64,000 nt of DNA from Aliidiomarina sp. B3213. GTDB taxonomy: Bacteria > Pseudomonadota > Gammaproteobacteria > Enterobacterales > Alteromonadaceae. The DNA lies in the NCBI RefSeq assembly GCF_003290085.1, contig NZ_QMKJ01000001.1, positions 930,001-994,000 of the forward strand, given 5' to 3'. Under the pieces are notes generated by a model. That model made no database searches. It worked only from the letters and a program-made list of their open reading frames with translations, and was not told where the DNA came from. The position numbers were made by a program, and so were the translations under genes. The first letter of the stretch is position 1; the number at the start of each line of letters is the position of its first letter. This document shows, piece after piece, positions 18,356 to 27,013 of this stretch.

Positions 18356-19473
18356 TGCAACCGCCTCGTTAGCTTGGCCCAGGTTTTTTGCCCTAAAGTG
18401 CGGTCTTTCATCAGCAGTGAAACACCAATCAACAGCAAGCTAAAATGAACCCACCATAGGCCCAACCACTCAGGTACGCGCTCAGCCCCAATAGCCCGCT
18501 TAGTGGCCATAAGAATCATGAAATACCCCAAGTAAATTAGTATTGCCGGCGCCATGCGAGCAAACTTACCTTGTCGTGGATTTACCCTACTTAACGGCAC
18601 AGCAATCAGGGTAAGTAGAGGCATGGCTAGTGGAATTGCGATGCGCCACTGTAGTTCGGCATTGGCTTGAGCTGAGTTGTCAGCAAGTAACTCCAACGTA
18701 GTTAAAGACTCGAATTCTTGTGCTGTGACAGTTTCGTCACGCTCTCGAATTTGCATTTGATAAGTGTCGAAGCTCATAACTTGATGGTCTAAAAACCGTA
18801 AGCTTTGCGAATAACGTCGGCCGTCATTAAGCTTTAGCAATTGCGCACCGTTAGCCGCTTCTTGGATTTCTCCCGTGGAAGCCATCACCACACTAGAGCG
18901 AACGTCTAGGTTATTATTTTCCAAGTCGTCTAAGTTAGGAATTTGTGCCAGAAAAACACGCTGTAATTGCTGGTCGCTGTTCACACTTTCCACAAACATA
19001 ACGCCACGCTTGTCTGCAATAGCTTGGAATCGCCCACTTTGAATAACATTCAAGCCCGCTTCATTTTGTGCAGACTCGGTTAACCTCTCTTGCTGGGCTA
19101 ACGCTAAAGGCCCACCCCATAAAGTAAGAGCTCCAGTAACCAATGCAACAACTAGCGCAAAAACTAAAGTGATTCTGGTGACATACCATTCACTGATACC
19201 ACACGCATGCAGTACCGACATTTCGTGGTCGGTATAAAGTCGACCGTGCGCCAGCAAAATCCCAAGAAATAAGCTGATTGGAAGAATAAGTGCGGCTAGC
19301 CCAGGAACTTGCAAACCAACAACCTGAAATATCAAACCGGTAGGTAATTCACCTTCAGAAGCCTCTGCAAGCACTTGAACAAACTGCTGACTCAAAAATA
19401 TGGTCATCAAAACGGCAAATACAGCGATTTGCGCTTTAAAAGACTCCTTGATGAGGTATCGAAAAATCAGCAC
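18352..19473 (-). CDS. lptF: LPS export ABC transporter permease LptF
   Basis: The partner of LptG, 373 residues with six predicted membrane helices and a central periplasmic domain. MLIFRYLIKESFKAQ at the N-terminus, LYTDHEMSVLHACGIS in the cytoplasmic coupling loop, and LQWRIAIPLAMPLLTLIAVPLSRVNPRQGKFARMAPAILIYL are characteristic of LptF. The start codon is GTG (19473). It is divergent from pepA, as in many gammaproteobacteria. Confidence 0.95.
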   Translation of the reverse strand: MLIFRYLIKESFKAQIAVFAVLMTIFLSQQFVQVLAEASEGELPTGLIFQVVGLQVPGLAALILPISLFLGILLAHGRLYTDHEMSVLHACGISEWYVTRITLVFALVVALVTGALTLWGGPLALAQQERLTESAQNEAGLNVIQSGRFQAIADKRGVMFVESVNSDQQLQRVFLAQIPNLDDLENNNLDVRSSVVMASTGEIQEAANGAQLLKLNDGRRYSQSLRFLDHQVMSFDTYQMQIRERDETVTAQEFESLTTLELLADNSAQANAELQWRIAIPLAMPLLTLIAVPLSRVNPRQGKFARMAPAILIYLGYFMILMATKRAIGAERVPEWLGLWWVHFSLLLIGVSLLMKDRTLGQKTWAKLTRRLQ

Positions 19474-19536
19474 TTCGTTAGGCCTTAACTTAGTTTTTCA
19501 CTGGAAATCGTCAGATATTTAAGTAAACTCTGTATT

Positions 19537-19565
19537 TTTACAAGTTTAATTCAAATTCGTATACT
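19537..19565 (+). promoter_or_regulatory. Putative pepA promoter
   Basis: TTTACA (19537-19542) and TATACT (19560-19565) are separated by 17 nt, each one mismatch from consensus. This would give a 5' leader of about 160 nt before pepA. Confidence 0.55.
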
Positions 19566-19675
19566 AACGTTAACTTCTTTTGGTGAATTTGAACATAAAT
19601 AGACGCAGACATCATTCTTTTAGTTCACTCGCGTACTTTCAGCGGTGTTGCGTTTCTTTCACACAAACTTGAATA

Positions 19676-19702
19676 AAATCATGGGGAATAATGCCATGAT
19701 TT
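19676..19702 (+). promoter_or_regulatory. Inverted repeat in the pepA leader
   Basis: A perfect 9-bp inverted repeat (AAATCATGG / CCATGATTT) with a 9-nt spacer lies about 30 nt before the pepA start. It could be an operator or a leader hairpin. It lacks a T-run, so it is not an obvious terminator. Confidence 0.35.
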
Positions 19703-19731
19703 AACTTATCGCACCAGACAACGGAGCTCTC

Positions 19732-21234
19732 ATGGAATTCAGTGTAAAAAGTGGTAGTCCAGAAAAACAACGTTCAGCATGTGTAGTGGTTGGCGTTTTT
19801 GAGCCGCGTAGGCTTTCTGGAGTCGCTGAACAGCTCGACAAAATTAGCGATGGCTATTTAAGCAATATTCTTCGCCGCGGCGATATTGAAGGTAAAGCAG
19901 GGCAAACCCTACTTCTTCACAACGTACCGAATATTTTAAGCGAACGTGTACTTCTCGTAGGCTGTGGTAAAGAGCGCGAGTTAGACGAGCGCCAATACCG
20001 TAAAATCATTGCGAAAACCATTAGCACCCTAAACGACACTGGGGCGATGGAAGCTGTGTGCTTTTTAAGTGAATTGCACGTAAAAAGCCGCGACACATAC
20101 TGGAAAGTTCGCCACGCAGTAGAAGCTGCACACGATGAGCTTTATACGTTCGACCAATTAAAGTCGCACCGCGAAGAGCCTAGACGCCCACTTCGGAAGC
20201 TTATCTTCAATGTACCTACTCGCCGTGAACTCACGATTGGTGAGCGCGCAGTAGCGCATGGTTTGAGTGTATCGAAAGGTATCAAAACGTGTCGCGACGT
20301 GGCGAACATGCCACCGAACATCTGTAATCCAATTTACTTAGCTGAGCAAGCCGAAGAGTTAGGTAAACAATACGACAACCTAACTGTTGAGCGTGTTACC
20401 GAAGCCGACATGGAAAAACTAGGTATGAACGCATACTTAGCGGTAAGCCGAGGCTCTGAAAACGACGCTGTTATGACACTTATGCACTATAACGGTGCTG
20501 GCGACGACAGTGCGCCTATCGTACTGGTAGGTAAAGGTCTAACCTTCGACGCAGGTGGTATTTCTATCAAACCGTCTGAAAACATGGACGAGATGAAGTA
20601 CGACATGGGTGGTGCAGCTGGTGTTTTAGGTACTATGCATGCATTAGTCGACCTACAGCTCAAAGTGAATGTTATCGGCGTAATTGCAGGCTGTGAAAAC
20701 ATGCCAGACGGCAACGCGTACCGTCCAGGTGACATTATTCGCTCGATGTCTGGGCAAACTATTGAAGTGCTGAATACCGACGCTGAAGGCCGTTTGGTGC
20801 TATGTGACGCCCTCACCTATGTTGAGCGCTTTAATCCAGACACAGTTGTCGACGTAGCTACGTTAACCGGTGCCTGTGTCATTGCTTTAGGACACCATGC
20901 AACAGGGTTAATGAGTACTCACAATCCATTAGCACATGAATTACTCAATGCTTCAGAGCAAAGTGGCGACCGCGCGTGGCGCTTACCGATATGGGACGAG
21001 TACCAGTCGATGATCGACAGCCCATTTGCAGACATGCAAAACATTGGTGGTCGCGCAGCAGGTTCTATTACCGCGGGCTGCTTCTTGTCTCGTTTTACCA
21101 AAAAGTACCACTGGGCACACTTAGACGTTGCCGGTACGGCTTGGCAAGGCGGCAAAAATAAGGGCAGTACAGGACGACCTGTTCCAATGCTTACACAGTT
21201 CTTACTGAACCGTTTGCACGACGAGGCACAATAA
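19732..21234 (+). CDS. pepA: Leucyl aminopeptidase PepA
   Basis: A 500-residue M17 aminopeptidase; the E. coli enzyme also binds DNA in cer recombination and carAB control. The di-metal site is intact: K269 in [11 protein letters not shown], and NTDAEGRL at residues 348-355 with the metal-binding Asp/Glu and catalytic Arg. The N-terminal regulatory domain (~1-165) precedes the catalytic domain. It is followed by holC 2 nt after its stop, then valS, the conserved pepA-holC-valS order. Confidence 0.97.
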   Translation: MEFSVKSGSPEKQRSACVVVGVFEPRRLSGVAEQLDKISDGYLSNILRRGDIEGKAGQTLLLHNVPNILSERVLLVGCGKERELDERQYRKIIAKTISTLNDTGAMEAVCFLSELHVKSRDTYWKVRHAVEAAHDELYTFDQLKSHREEPRRPLRKLIFNVPTRRELTIGERAVAHGLSVSKGIKTCRDVANMPPNICNPIYLAEQAEELGKQYDNLTVERVTEADMEKLGMNAYLAVSRGSENDAVMTLMHYNGAGDDSAPIVLVGKGLTFDAGGISIKPSENMDEMKYDMGGAAGVLGTMHALVDLQLKVNVIGVIAGCENMPDGNAYRPGDIIRSMSGQTIEVLNTDAEGRLVLCDALTYVERFNPDTVVDVATLTGACVIALGHHATGLMSTHNPLAHELLNASEQSGDRAWRLPIWDEYQSMIDSPFADMQNIGGRAAGSITAGCFLSRFTKKYHWAHLDVAGTAWQGGKNKGSTGRPVPMLTQFLLNRLHDEAQ

Positions 21235-21236
21235 CC

Positions 21237-21707
21237 TTGGCACAAGCGACCTTTTACACGTTAGACACCATTGGCGACGAGGCAAAAGAACGTTTCGTCG
21301 CACAATTGATTCACAGCAAAGTGAGTCAACGCCAACGTGTGCTTGTGTTAGCTGAAAGCCAAGAGCAAGCCGAACAGTACGACGAAATATTATGGCAATT
21401 GCCCAGCGACCATTTTGTGCCGCACAACCTTATAGGTGAAGGACCATCGCAGGGCACGCCAGCTATTATTGCGTGGGGAGAAATTCCGCAGAACATTAGT
21501 CACCGCCATGTGGTGATCAATTTAAGCGGTAAGCCTTTACAGCCTCCCTTTCGCATCCAGCAAATTATAGAGCTAGTTCCTGTTCACAAAGAACAACGGG
21601 AAAAAGCTCGTGACAACTATCGACACTACCGCCAACAGCAATGCAATTTAGCAAACGTTGTTGCCGTTCTCGAACCAGATACCGAAACCGAAGGAAACCA
21701 TGGATAA
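21237..21707 (+). CDS. holC: DNA polymerase III chi subunit
   Basis: The chi subunit links the clamp loader to SSB during lagging-strand synthesis. The 156-residue protein contains ATFYTLDT at the start, [11 protein letters not shown] and GTPAIIAW in the middle, and a C-terminal VVINLSGK...[20 protein letters not shown], all typical of HolC. The start is TTG at 21237, with GAGG ~10 nt upstream. Its last 8 nt overlap the valS start, indicating coupling. Confidence 0.9.
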   Translation: MAQATFYTLDTIGDEAKERFVAQLIHSKVSQRQRVLVLAESQEQAEQYDEILWQLPSDHFVPHNLIGEGPSQGTPAIIAWGEIPQNISHRHVVINLSGKPLQPPFRIQQIIELVPVHKEQREKARDNYRHYRQQQCNLANVVAVLEPDTETEGNHG

Positions 21708-24543
21708 GACCTACACTCCCGACGCTATCGAAAAACGTATTTACGACAACTGGGAAAAAGCAGGATATTTTAAACCTGCTGGAACCGGCCCTTCTTACTG
21801 CATCATGATCCCACCACCCAATGTTACGGGTAGTTTGCACATGGGGCATGCGTTTCAACATACGTTAATGGACACCCTGACACGCTACAAGCGTATGGAC
21901 GGTTACAATTCGCTGTGGCAAGTGGGCAGCGACCATGCCGGTATTGCCACGCAAATGGTGGTAGAGCGTAAACTTGCAGCGCAAAATGGTCCAACGCGCC
22001 ACGAGTTAGGTCGTGAAGGGTTTATCGACAAAGTATGGGAATGGAAAGCAGAGTCTGGCGGAACCATTACTCAGCAAATGCGTCGTTTAGGCGACTCGGT
22101 CGACTGGGATCGCGAACGTTTCACCATGGACGAAGGTTTGTCAAAAGCCGTACAAGAAGTGTTTGTTCGCTTGTACGAAGACAATCTTATTTATCGTGGT
22201 AAACGCCTAGTTAACTGGGACCCGAAACTCAAAACTGCAATTTCCGACTTGGAAGTTGAGAACAAGCAAAGCCGCGGTAAAATTTGGCACTTAAAATATC
22301 CACTCGCTGACGGCGTTACTACAGCCGACGGAAAAGACCATTTAGTGGTCGCCACCACTCGCCCTGAAACCATGTTAGGCGACTCTTGTGTAGCGGTACA
22401 CCCAAAAGACGAGCGCTACCAAGCTCTCGTGGGCAAGCACATTGAACTGCCTTTAGTGGGCCGTAAGATTCCAATTATTGCAGACGACCATGTCGACCAA
22501 GAGTTCGGTACAGGCTGTGTGAAGATTACCCCTGCGCACGACTTTAACGACTACGAAATTGGTAAGCGCAATAACATGCCGCTGATAAATGTGCTGTCCG
22601 ACGACGCACATATTCTTTCTGCTCCAGAGGTTTTCGACCTTAACGGTAAAGAAAACACTGAGTTTGCAGCCTCAATTCCGGCTGAATTTGCTGGTATGGA
22701 ACGTTTTGAAGCGCGTAAAGCTATTGTTGCTGCATTCGAAGCTGCTGGTTTACTTGAGAAAGTTGAAGAGCACGACAACAACGTGCCGTATGGTGATCGC
22801 AGTGGCGTAGTCATTGAACCGTACCTAACCGACCAATGGTATGTCAGTGTTGCACCGTTAGCTAAAACAGCAACTGAAGCTGTAGAGAATGGCGACATTG
22901 AGTTTGTTCCGAAGCAATACGAAAACATGTACTTCAGTTGGATGCGCGACATTCAAGACTGGTGTATTTCACGTCAGTTGTGGTGGGGACACCGCATTCC
23001 AGCTTGGTATGACGAAGAAGGCAATGTCTTTGTCGGTCGTAACGAAGCTGAAGTGCGTGAAAAGCATAATCTTGGCGACCGTAAACTTTCACAAGACAAC
23101 GACGTGCTCGACACTTGGTTCTCGTCTGCGTTATGGACGTTCTCGACACTCGGCTGGCCTGAGAATACGGACGATTTAAAAACCTTCCACCCAACTGATG
23201 TATTGGTGACCGGTTTCGATATTATCTTCTTTTGGGTTGCGCGCATGATTATGATGACCATGCACTTCCTAAAAGACGAAGACGGCAAGCCGCAAGTTCC
23301 GTTTAAGAAAGTGTATGTCACGGGTCTTATTCGCGACGAGAACGGCGACAAAATGTCGAAATCTAAGGGTAACGTAATCGACCCACTCGACATGATAGAC
23401 GGTATTAGCTTAGACGCTTTGCTTGAGAAAAGAACAGCAAACATGATGCAAGATAAGCTTGCAGACAAAATTACTAAGCGTACCAAGAAAGAATTCCCGA
23501 ATGGTATTGCGGCTCATGGTACAGACGCATTGCGCTTTACCCTGGCAGCACTTGCCTCTACCGGTCGCGACATTAATTGGGACATGAAGCGTTTAGAGGG
23601 CTACAGAAACTTCTGTAACAAGCTTTGGAACGCAAGCCGTTATGTGTTGATGAATACAGAGTCTCATAAGTGCGACCGCCCTCTTTCTGAGCTTGAGCTT
23701 TCACTTGCCGACAAGTGGATTATTGAGCGTTTCAACCAAACCGTTGAGCAGTTCAGAAGTGCATTAGACAACTACCGTTTCGACCAAGCTGCATCTATTG
23801 CATACGAGTTCACTTGGAACCAGTTCTGTGACTGGTACTTAGAGCTCACCAAGCCAATTTTGCAAAATGGTACTGAAGCGCAACTTGAAGGCACACGTAG
23901 CACGCTAATTCAGGTGCTAGAGCAGCTGCTTAAAATGCTTCACCCACTACTACCGTATATTACGGAAGAAATTTGGCAGAAAGTGGCGCCGCTTGCAGGT
24001 GTTCATGCCGAAAGCATTATGGTTCAAGCCTACCCGCAAGTTGAAGATTCGCGTTATGCGGAATCACTTGCAGACATGGAATGGCTGAAGCAGGTTATTA
24101 CGTCTATTCGTACCATTCGAGCGGAAATGGACTTAAGCCCGAACCAAAGCTTAGACGTGCTGGTTGCGAACTCTGACGAACAAGTACAGCGCCGTATTAA
24201 CGAAAACGAAGCGTTCTTAAAGGCTCTTGCTAAGTTAGACAGCATTGGCTTCTTGCAGCCTGGCGAAGAAGCGCCAGCAAGTGCAACTGCGCTTGTGGGC
24301 CGTGTTGAGCTTCACATTCCTATGGCTGGCTTAATCGACAAAGACGCGGAGCTTGCGCGATTAGACAAGGCAATCGACAAGGCTAAAGGTGAACTGAAGC
24401 GCGTTCAAGGTAAGCTTTCTAACGAAAACTTTGTGAGCCGTGCGCCTGCAGATGTTATCGAGAAGGAAAAAGCAAAGGCTGCTGAGAACGAAGCTACGTT
24501 GCAACAGTTAGAACAACAACGTTCTAAAATCGCTGCGATGTAA
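21700..24543 (+). CDS. valS: Valyl-tRNA synthetase
   Basis: A class I synthetase of 947 residues, the expected length. The HIGH signature is HMGH at 47-50 and the KMSKS loop is KMSKS at 551-555. The CP1 editing domain lies between ([10 protein letters not shown] near residue 220). The tRNA-binding domain (~680-830) and the C-terminal coiled coil (~880-947, [23 protein letters not shown]) are typical of ValRS. ATG 21700 has AAGGAA just upstream. The repeat-rich island border follows. Confidence 0.98.
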   Translation: MDKTYTPDAIEKRIYDNWEKAGYFKPAGTGPSYCIMIPPPNVTGSLHMGHAFQHTLMDTLTRYKRMDGYNSLWQVGSDHAGIATQMVVERKLAAQNGPTRHELGREGFIDKVWEWKAESGGTITQQMRRLGDSVDWDRERFTMDEGLSKAVQEVFVRLYEDNLIYRGKRLVNWDPKLKTAISDLEVENKQSRGKIWHLKYPLADGVTTADGKDHLVVATTRPETMLGDSCVAVHPKDERYQALVGKHIELPLVGRKIPIIADDHVDQEFGTGCVKITPAHDFNDYEIGKRNNMPLINVLSDDAHILSAPEVFDLNGKENTEFAASIPAEFAGMERFEARKAIVAAFEAAGLLEKVEEHDNNVPYGDRSGVVIEPYLTDQWYVSVAPLAKTATEAVENGDIEFVPKQYENMYFSWMRDIQDWCISRQLWWGHRIPAWYDEEGNVFVGRNEAEVREKHNLGDRKLSQDNDVLDTWFSSALWTFSTLGWPENTDDLKTFHPTDVLVTGFDIIFFWVARMIMMTMHFLKDEDGKPQVPFKKVYVTGLIRDENGDKMSKSKGNVIDPLDMIDGISLDALLEKRTANMMQDKLADKITKRTKKEFPNGIAAHGTDALRFTLAALASTGRDINWDMKRLEGYRNFCNKLWNASRYVLMNTESHKCDRPLSELELSLADKWIIERFNQTVEQFRSALDNYRFDQAASIAYEFTWNQFCDWYLELTKPILQNGTEAQLEGTRSTLIQVLEQLLKMLHPLLPYITEEIWQKVAPLAGVHAESIMVQAYPQVEDSRYAESLADMEWLKQVITSIRTIRAEMDLSPNQSLDVLVANSDEQVQRRINENEAFLKALAKLDSIGFLQPGEEAPASATALVGRVELHIPMAGLIDKDAELARLDKAIDKAKGELKRVQGKLSNENFVSRAPADVIEKEKAKAAENEATLQQLEQQRSKIAAM

Positions 24544-24563
24544 TTGAAAGTTAGAATCACCAC

Positions 24564-24586
24564 TCGTACGGACCGCTGTGCGGTCT
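24564..24586. repeat. 23-bp direct repeat, copy 1 (contains a hairpin)
   Basis: This sequence is identical to 24855-24877. It includes a 6-bp hairpin stem GACCGC / GCGGTC with a TGT loop. The hairpin begins ~20 nt after valS, so it may also help terminate valS transcription. It sits inside a longer imperfect stem bounded by CACT (24561-24564) and AGTG (24597-24600). Confidence 0.8.
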
Positions 24587-24625
24587 GCACGGGTGTAGTG
24601 AACTAGGTATCAGATCACGTATCAA

Positions 24626-24758
24626 CAACTAACCGACGAGCCTCGTGAGAATCTGTCACAGAGACGCCGTAAACCCATCCATGGGGGCTTCTCTTCGACA
24701 TCCCTGTCTCAGAGACTCTGTGACAGAAACCTCACAAGTCTCTGATATCGGTTAGTTG
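24626..24758. repeat. 133-bp palindromic element with inner hairpins
   Basis: The ends are near-perfect inverted arms: CAACTAACCGA ... CTGTCACAGAG (24626-24663) against CTCTGTGACAG ... TCGGTTAGTTG (24716-24758). Inside lie two small palindromes, CCCATCCATGGG and GACATCCCTGTC, so single strands could fold into a branched structure. Intergenic elements of this style recur in Alteromonadales genomes from memory, but copy number must be checked. The ends also resemble attC core sites, so an unusual cassette end cannot be excluded. Confidence 0.7.
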
Positions 24759-24795
24759 CCGCATCAAAGTTACTCGCAACAAAATCAAAGTCACG

Positions 24796-24830
24796 GCATT
24801 AGAAAGGCACATCGAGTGCCTTTCTAATGC
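24796..24830. terminator. Perfect 15-bp hairpin
   Basis: The stem GCATTAGAAAGGCAC / GTGCCTTTCTAATGC with an ATCGA loop is perfect over 15 bp. It may act as a bidirectional terminator between valS and the minus-strand cassette genes. The flanking T-run is weak, so a repeat-element origin is equally possible. Confidence 0.5.
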
Positions 24831-24854
24831 TTGGCTGCTAGGAATCTATTTAGA

Positions 24855-24877
24855 TCGTACGGACCGCTGTGCGGTCT
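24855..24877. repeat. 23-bp direct repeat, copy 2 (contains a hairpin)
   Basis: This is an exact copy of 24564-24586 in the same orientation. Together the two copies bracket the 133-bp palindrome and the 15-bp hairpin. It lies 47 nt downstream of the stop of the last minus-strand gene of the island and may serve as its terminator hairpin. Confidence 0.8.
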
Positions 24878-24923
24878 CCAAACGGATGTCAGAACTAATA
24901 GTGTTAATTACTACTTTGCTTTC

Positions 24924-25460
24924 CTAATTACGATTTCGCTCAATAGCTCGGTTTCTTGACTCTTCAAGCGAGGGAACTCTCCACTCAGCCCGTTGCTCAT
25001 CGGTCACGGCCCCTTCTTGAACCTCATGCAAACGCCACTCACCTTGGTCATTCGTACTAAATTGCGTTCCGTACCATTGAGGTTGTTCAAAATACATTAA
25101 TAAGCGATCCCAGGAAGCTGCTTGCATCCACTTGGCTCTCTCATAACCCAGCTGCGCAGAAATAGTAGCAAAGAAATGTGCCAGTCGAATGTGCTCAACG
25201 CTCTCGCTATGCTGCATAATCACCGCTGCATAAAAATAATCTAAACCTGTTTTTATCTCGCCTTTTGCAAGCATCGAGAACACTTCAGCGCGATTCGCTT
25301 CATCTAACGCATCAATTTCATCCCAACCCACATCTAGGTCACGACGAGCATTTTGATCTGCTTCAAACAGTTGCTGTAATTCAGTGTTGTGTTCAGCAGC
25401 AGTCACCGGCGTTAAGATGAAAACAGTAAACAGTAAAAATGCTAGCAATCTGAAAATCAT
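24924..25460 (-). CDS. Secreted DUF6624-like protein, last gene of the cassette island
   Basis: A 178-residue protein with a signal peptide (MIFRLLAFLLFTVFILTPVTAA). The mature part has DQNARRDL near residue 35 and QHSESVEHIRLAHFFATISAQLG, KWMQAASWDRLLM and QPQWYGTQF further on. These match the pattern of DUF6624 proteins (conserved D-Q-x-x-R, QH, DR and YGTQ) as I remember it. Function is unknown. It lies directly after the attC-like site at 25494-25567 but has no attC of its own downstream, where repeats occur instead. Confidence 0.6.
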   Translation of the reverse strand: MIFRLLAFLLFTVFILTPVTAAEHNTELQQLFEADQNARRDLDVGWDEIDALDEANRAEVFSMLAKGEIKTGLDYFYAAVIMQHSESVEHIRLAHFFATISAQLGYERAKWMQAASWDRLLMYFEQPQWYGTQFSTNDQGEWRLHEVQEGAVTDEQRAEWRVPSLEESRNRAIERNRN

Positions 25461-25493
25461 TTAAACCACCATAGAATTGCGGAAAGTTGAGTT

Positions 25494-25567
25494 CTTAACC
25501 TCGCATTAAAGGCGCGAGGAACGGGCGTCCGGCGACCGCAGGGAGCGAATTTAATGACATGGTTAAC
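25494..25567 (-). other. attC-like recombination site (74 bp)
   Basis: On the minus strand, the outer arms TTAACC and GGTTAAG pair, and the inner arms CATTAAA and TTTAATG pair, separated by a few unpaired bases as in integron attC sites. A GC-rich imperfect central stem (TCGCTCCCTGCGG ... CTCGCGCC) lies between. The upstream gene's stop codon lies inside the left arm. It separates the 77-residue and 178-residue genes. Confidence 0.7.
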
Positions 25568-25796
25568 CATCTTCCCGCTCGCAGCTCTGGTGTAACTTTC
25601 GAGCTGCTATGTAGGTTGCGAAAAAGAGGCCTCCAAAAACGGAAACATCAATAAAAAGCTTTGTTGCGCTTAAGGGCTCTGCAAATAAATTGTAATCAAA
25701 TTCAGAGAAATGAAAGATCAACCTTGAACCTATATAGGCCACTATAAACGGGACGATGAACAGCGTCCACGATGTGCCATTGTCTTCTTTACTCAT
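25563..25796 (-). CDS. Small two-helix membrane protein (77 aa), cassette gene
   Basis: This protein has two hydrophobic segments, at ~11-28 (LFIVPFIVAYIGSRLIF) and ~48-65 (FIDVSVFGGLFFATYIAA). They are separated by an acidic loop and flanked by charged ends (KLHQSCEREDG). A GGGAG ribosome-binding site precedes ATG 25796. No family is recognised. It is bounded on both sides by attC-like sites, so it fits a single-gene integron cassette. Confidence 0.6.
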   Translation of the reverse strand: MSKEDNGTSWTLFIVPFIVAYIGSRLIFHFSEFDYNLFAEPLSATKLFIDVSVFGGLFFATYIAARKLHQSCEREDG

Positions 25797-25831
25797 ATCT
25801 CTCCCTATCCCTTATCGTCGCTTTTAACATT

Positions 25832-25922
25832 GGCTAACACCTCAATAACCGGCCGCGTTGTGGCGAAGCCATGCTTTTAGCGGCCCGGCGCCAAAGGCGC
25901 GCAGTTGATTGGTTTGTTATAT
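25832..25922 (-). other. attC-like recombination site (91 bp)
   Basis: On the minus strand, the left end ATATAACAAACCAATCAACTG pairs with the right end CGGTTATTGAGGTGTTAGCC as outer and inner core arms. The centre has GC-rich hairpins (GCGCGCCTTTGGCGC; TGGCTTCGCCA). The left end overlaps the stop region of the PD-(D/E)XK-like gene, the usual position of attC in a cassette. Confidence 0.75.
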
Positions 25923-26906
25923 TCATTTCATAAAACTTGGCACGTTAGTTGGTTGTATATCGAATATGTGGTGCACAATACCTGCGCGCATATTTTCCTC
26001 AATCCCTTTCCTATACTCACTAATATTGGATATAGCCTTGTCGTCACGCAGATAACTGCGCCAATGTATGCCTCCATCTTCTCGGCTGTGAAAAGAAAGA
26101 ATCCTCGTTAGAGCCATATGGGCAAATAGACCTGAGGATTCTTTACAGGTATTGTGCAAGGTCACATGTGTTTCTGTGTGTGTTTCCTCTTCCGTAAGGT
26201 CCCATGAAAAAAACACTTGCTGTGCAATTGATGAAAGGTCCCGAATCTTCTCATTATTCCCATTTGTGAAGTAGACATCGTCAATAAGCATGTGCCAACT
26301 TTCATTTCGCCCTTCTTTTGTCTCAACCACATCGACTAGTTTTTCTTTCTTAGCGCTGATATGGACTCCAGCATTTATACTAAGTGAGTATGAAAAATCT
26401 CCCGCTAAAGAGCTTAGTAAGTTATTACACATTGCGTCATTAAAGCTGAGATTGTAGTTTTTTGTGGCCTTCTGGAATTCATCAATAGAAACGAGGCACC
26501 AAATACCCCAGCGCTTCCAGGCAATGAGCAGTGGTAAATTTAGAAGATTGCCATAAGCCCTTAGTTTTGAGTAATAATCTGGTTTAAAAGACATTACATT
26601 TTTTTTGCAGTACTTGACCTCTATAAGCACTGTCGCTTCACTTCCATCGGTTCGAGCGAAGCTCGCGAGAAGGTCTGGCACTTGATAATTTTCGCCTGAA
26701 CCTTTGGGGTATTGTTGCTGGTCAAGTTTATGCACTAATTGGCACTTTCCGAGCCAGCCGCAGATGATTGAAAACTCATCTTCGAGTGGAATGCCAATAT
26801 TTAGCCGCTTTACTCTATCAGCAAGACTTTTTGCATCGGCAGACCAGCCTAACTGCTCGAGGGACTCGTGAATAAGCCTTTCTAAGTCTTGTGGTTGCTC
26901 GCTCAC
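25923..26906 (-). CDS. PD-(D/E)XK nuclease-like protein, cassette gene
   Basis: A 327-residue protein starting at GTG 26906 with AAGGA 7 nt upstream. Residues 77-98 carry PD (D78) and, 18 residues on, E96-V-K98 in VLIEVK. This is the spacing of the PD-(D/E)XK catalytic core of restriction and resolvase-type nucleases, and the context (PDLLASF, then a strand IEVKYC) fits. The N-terminal ~60 residues look helical; the C-terminal two-thirds (LIAWKRWGIWCLV onward) match nothing I recognise. It could be a stand-alone defence or repair nuclease. Activity is inferred from the motif only. Confidence 0.6.
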   Translation of the reverse strand: MSEQPQDLERLIHESLEQLGWSADAKSLADRVKRLNIGIPLEDEFSIICGWLGKCQLVHKLDQQQYPKGSGENYQVPDLLASFARTDGSEATVLIEVKYCKKNVMSFKPDYYSKLRAYGNLLNLPLLIAWKRWGIWCLVSIDEFQKATKNYNLSFNDAMCNNLLSSLAGDFSYSLSINAGVHISAKKEKLVDVVETKEGRNESWHMLIDDVYFTNGNNEKIRDLSSIAQQVFFSWDLTEEETHTETHVTLHNTCKESSGLFAHMALTRILSFHSREDGGIHWRSYLRDDKAISNISEYRKGIEENMRAGIVHHIFDIQPTNVPSFMK

Positions 26907-26924
26907 CTAGATTCCTTCCAGAGA

Positions 26925-27009
26925 ATATAACACCATCAACACGCGCAGCTTTGTAGTGAAGGCGAAGCCTTCTAACGAATGCGCTGTCGCCGTGCATGGC
27001 CCTATTATG
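26925..27009 (-). other. attC-like recombination site (85 bp)
   Basis: On the minus strand, the left end CATAATAGGGCCATGCAC pairs with the right end GTGTTGATGGTGTTATAT, leaving a few extrahelical bases. The tip is a perfect hairpin GAAGGC-TTC-GCCTTC. Such a long imperfect stem with core sites at both ends is the attC architecture. It lies between two same-strand genes with only ~100 nt between them. Confidence 0.75.
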
Positions 27010-27013
27010 CATT

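Noticed and set aside
22974-23486. 170-codon frame antisense to valS
   Set aside because: It is opposite a conserved part of valyl-tRNA synthetase and has Ser-rich shadow composition.
24564-24877. CRISPR array
   Set aside because: Only two copies of the repeat are present, ~290 nt apart and with no regular spacers.
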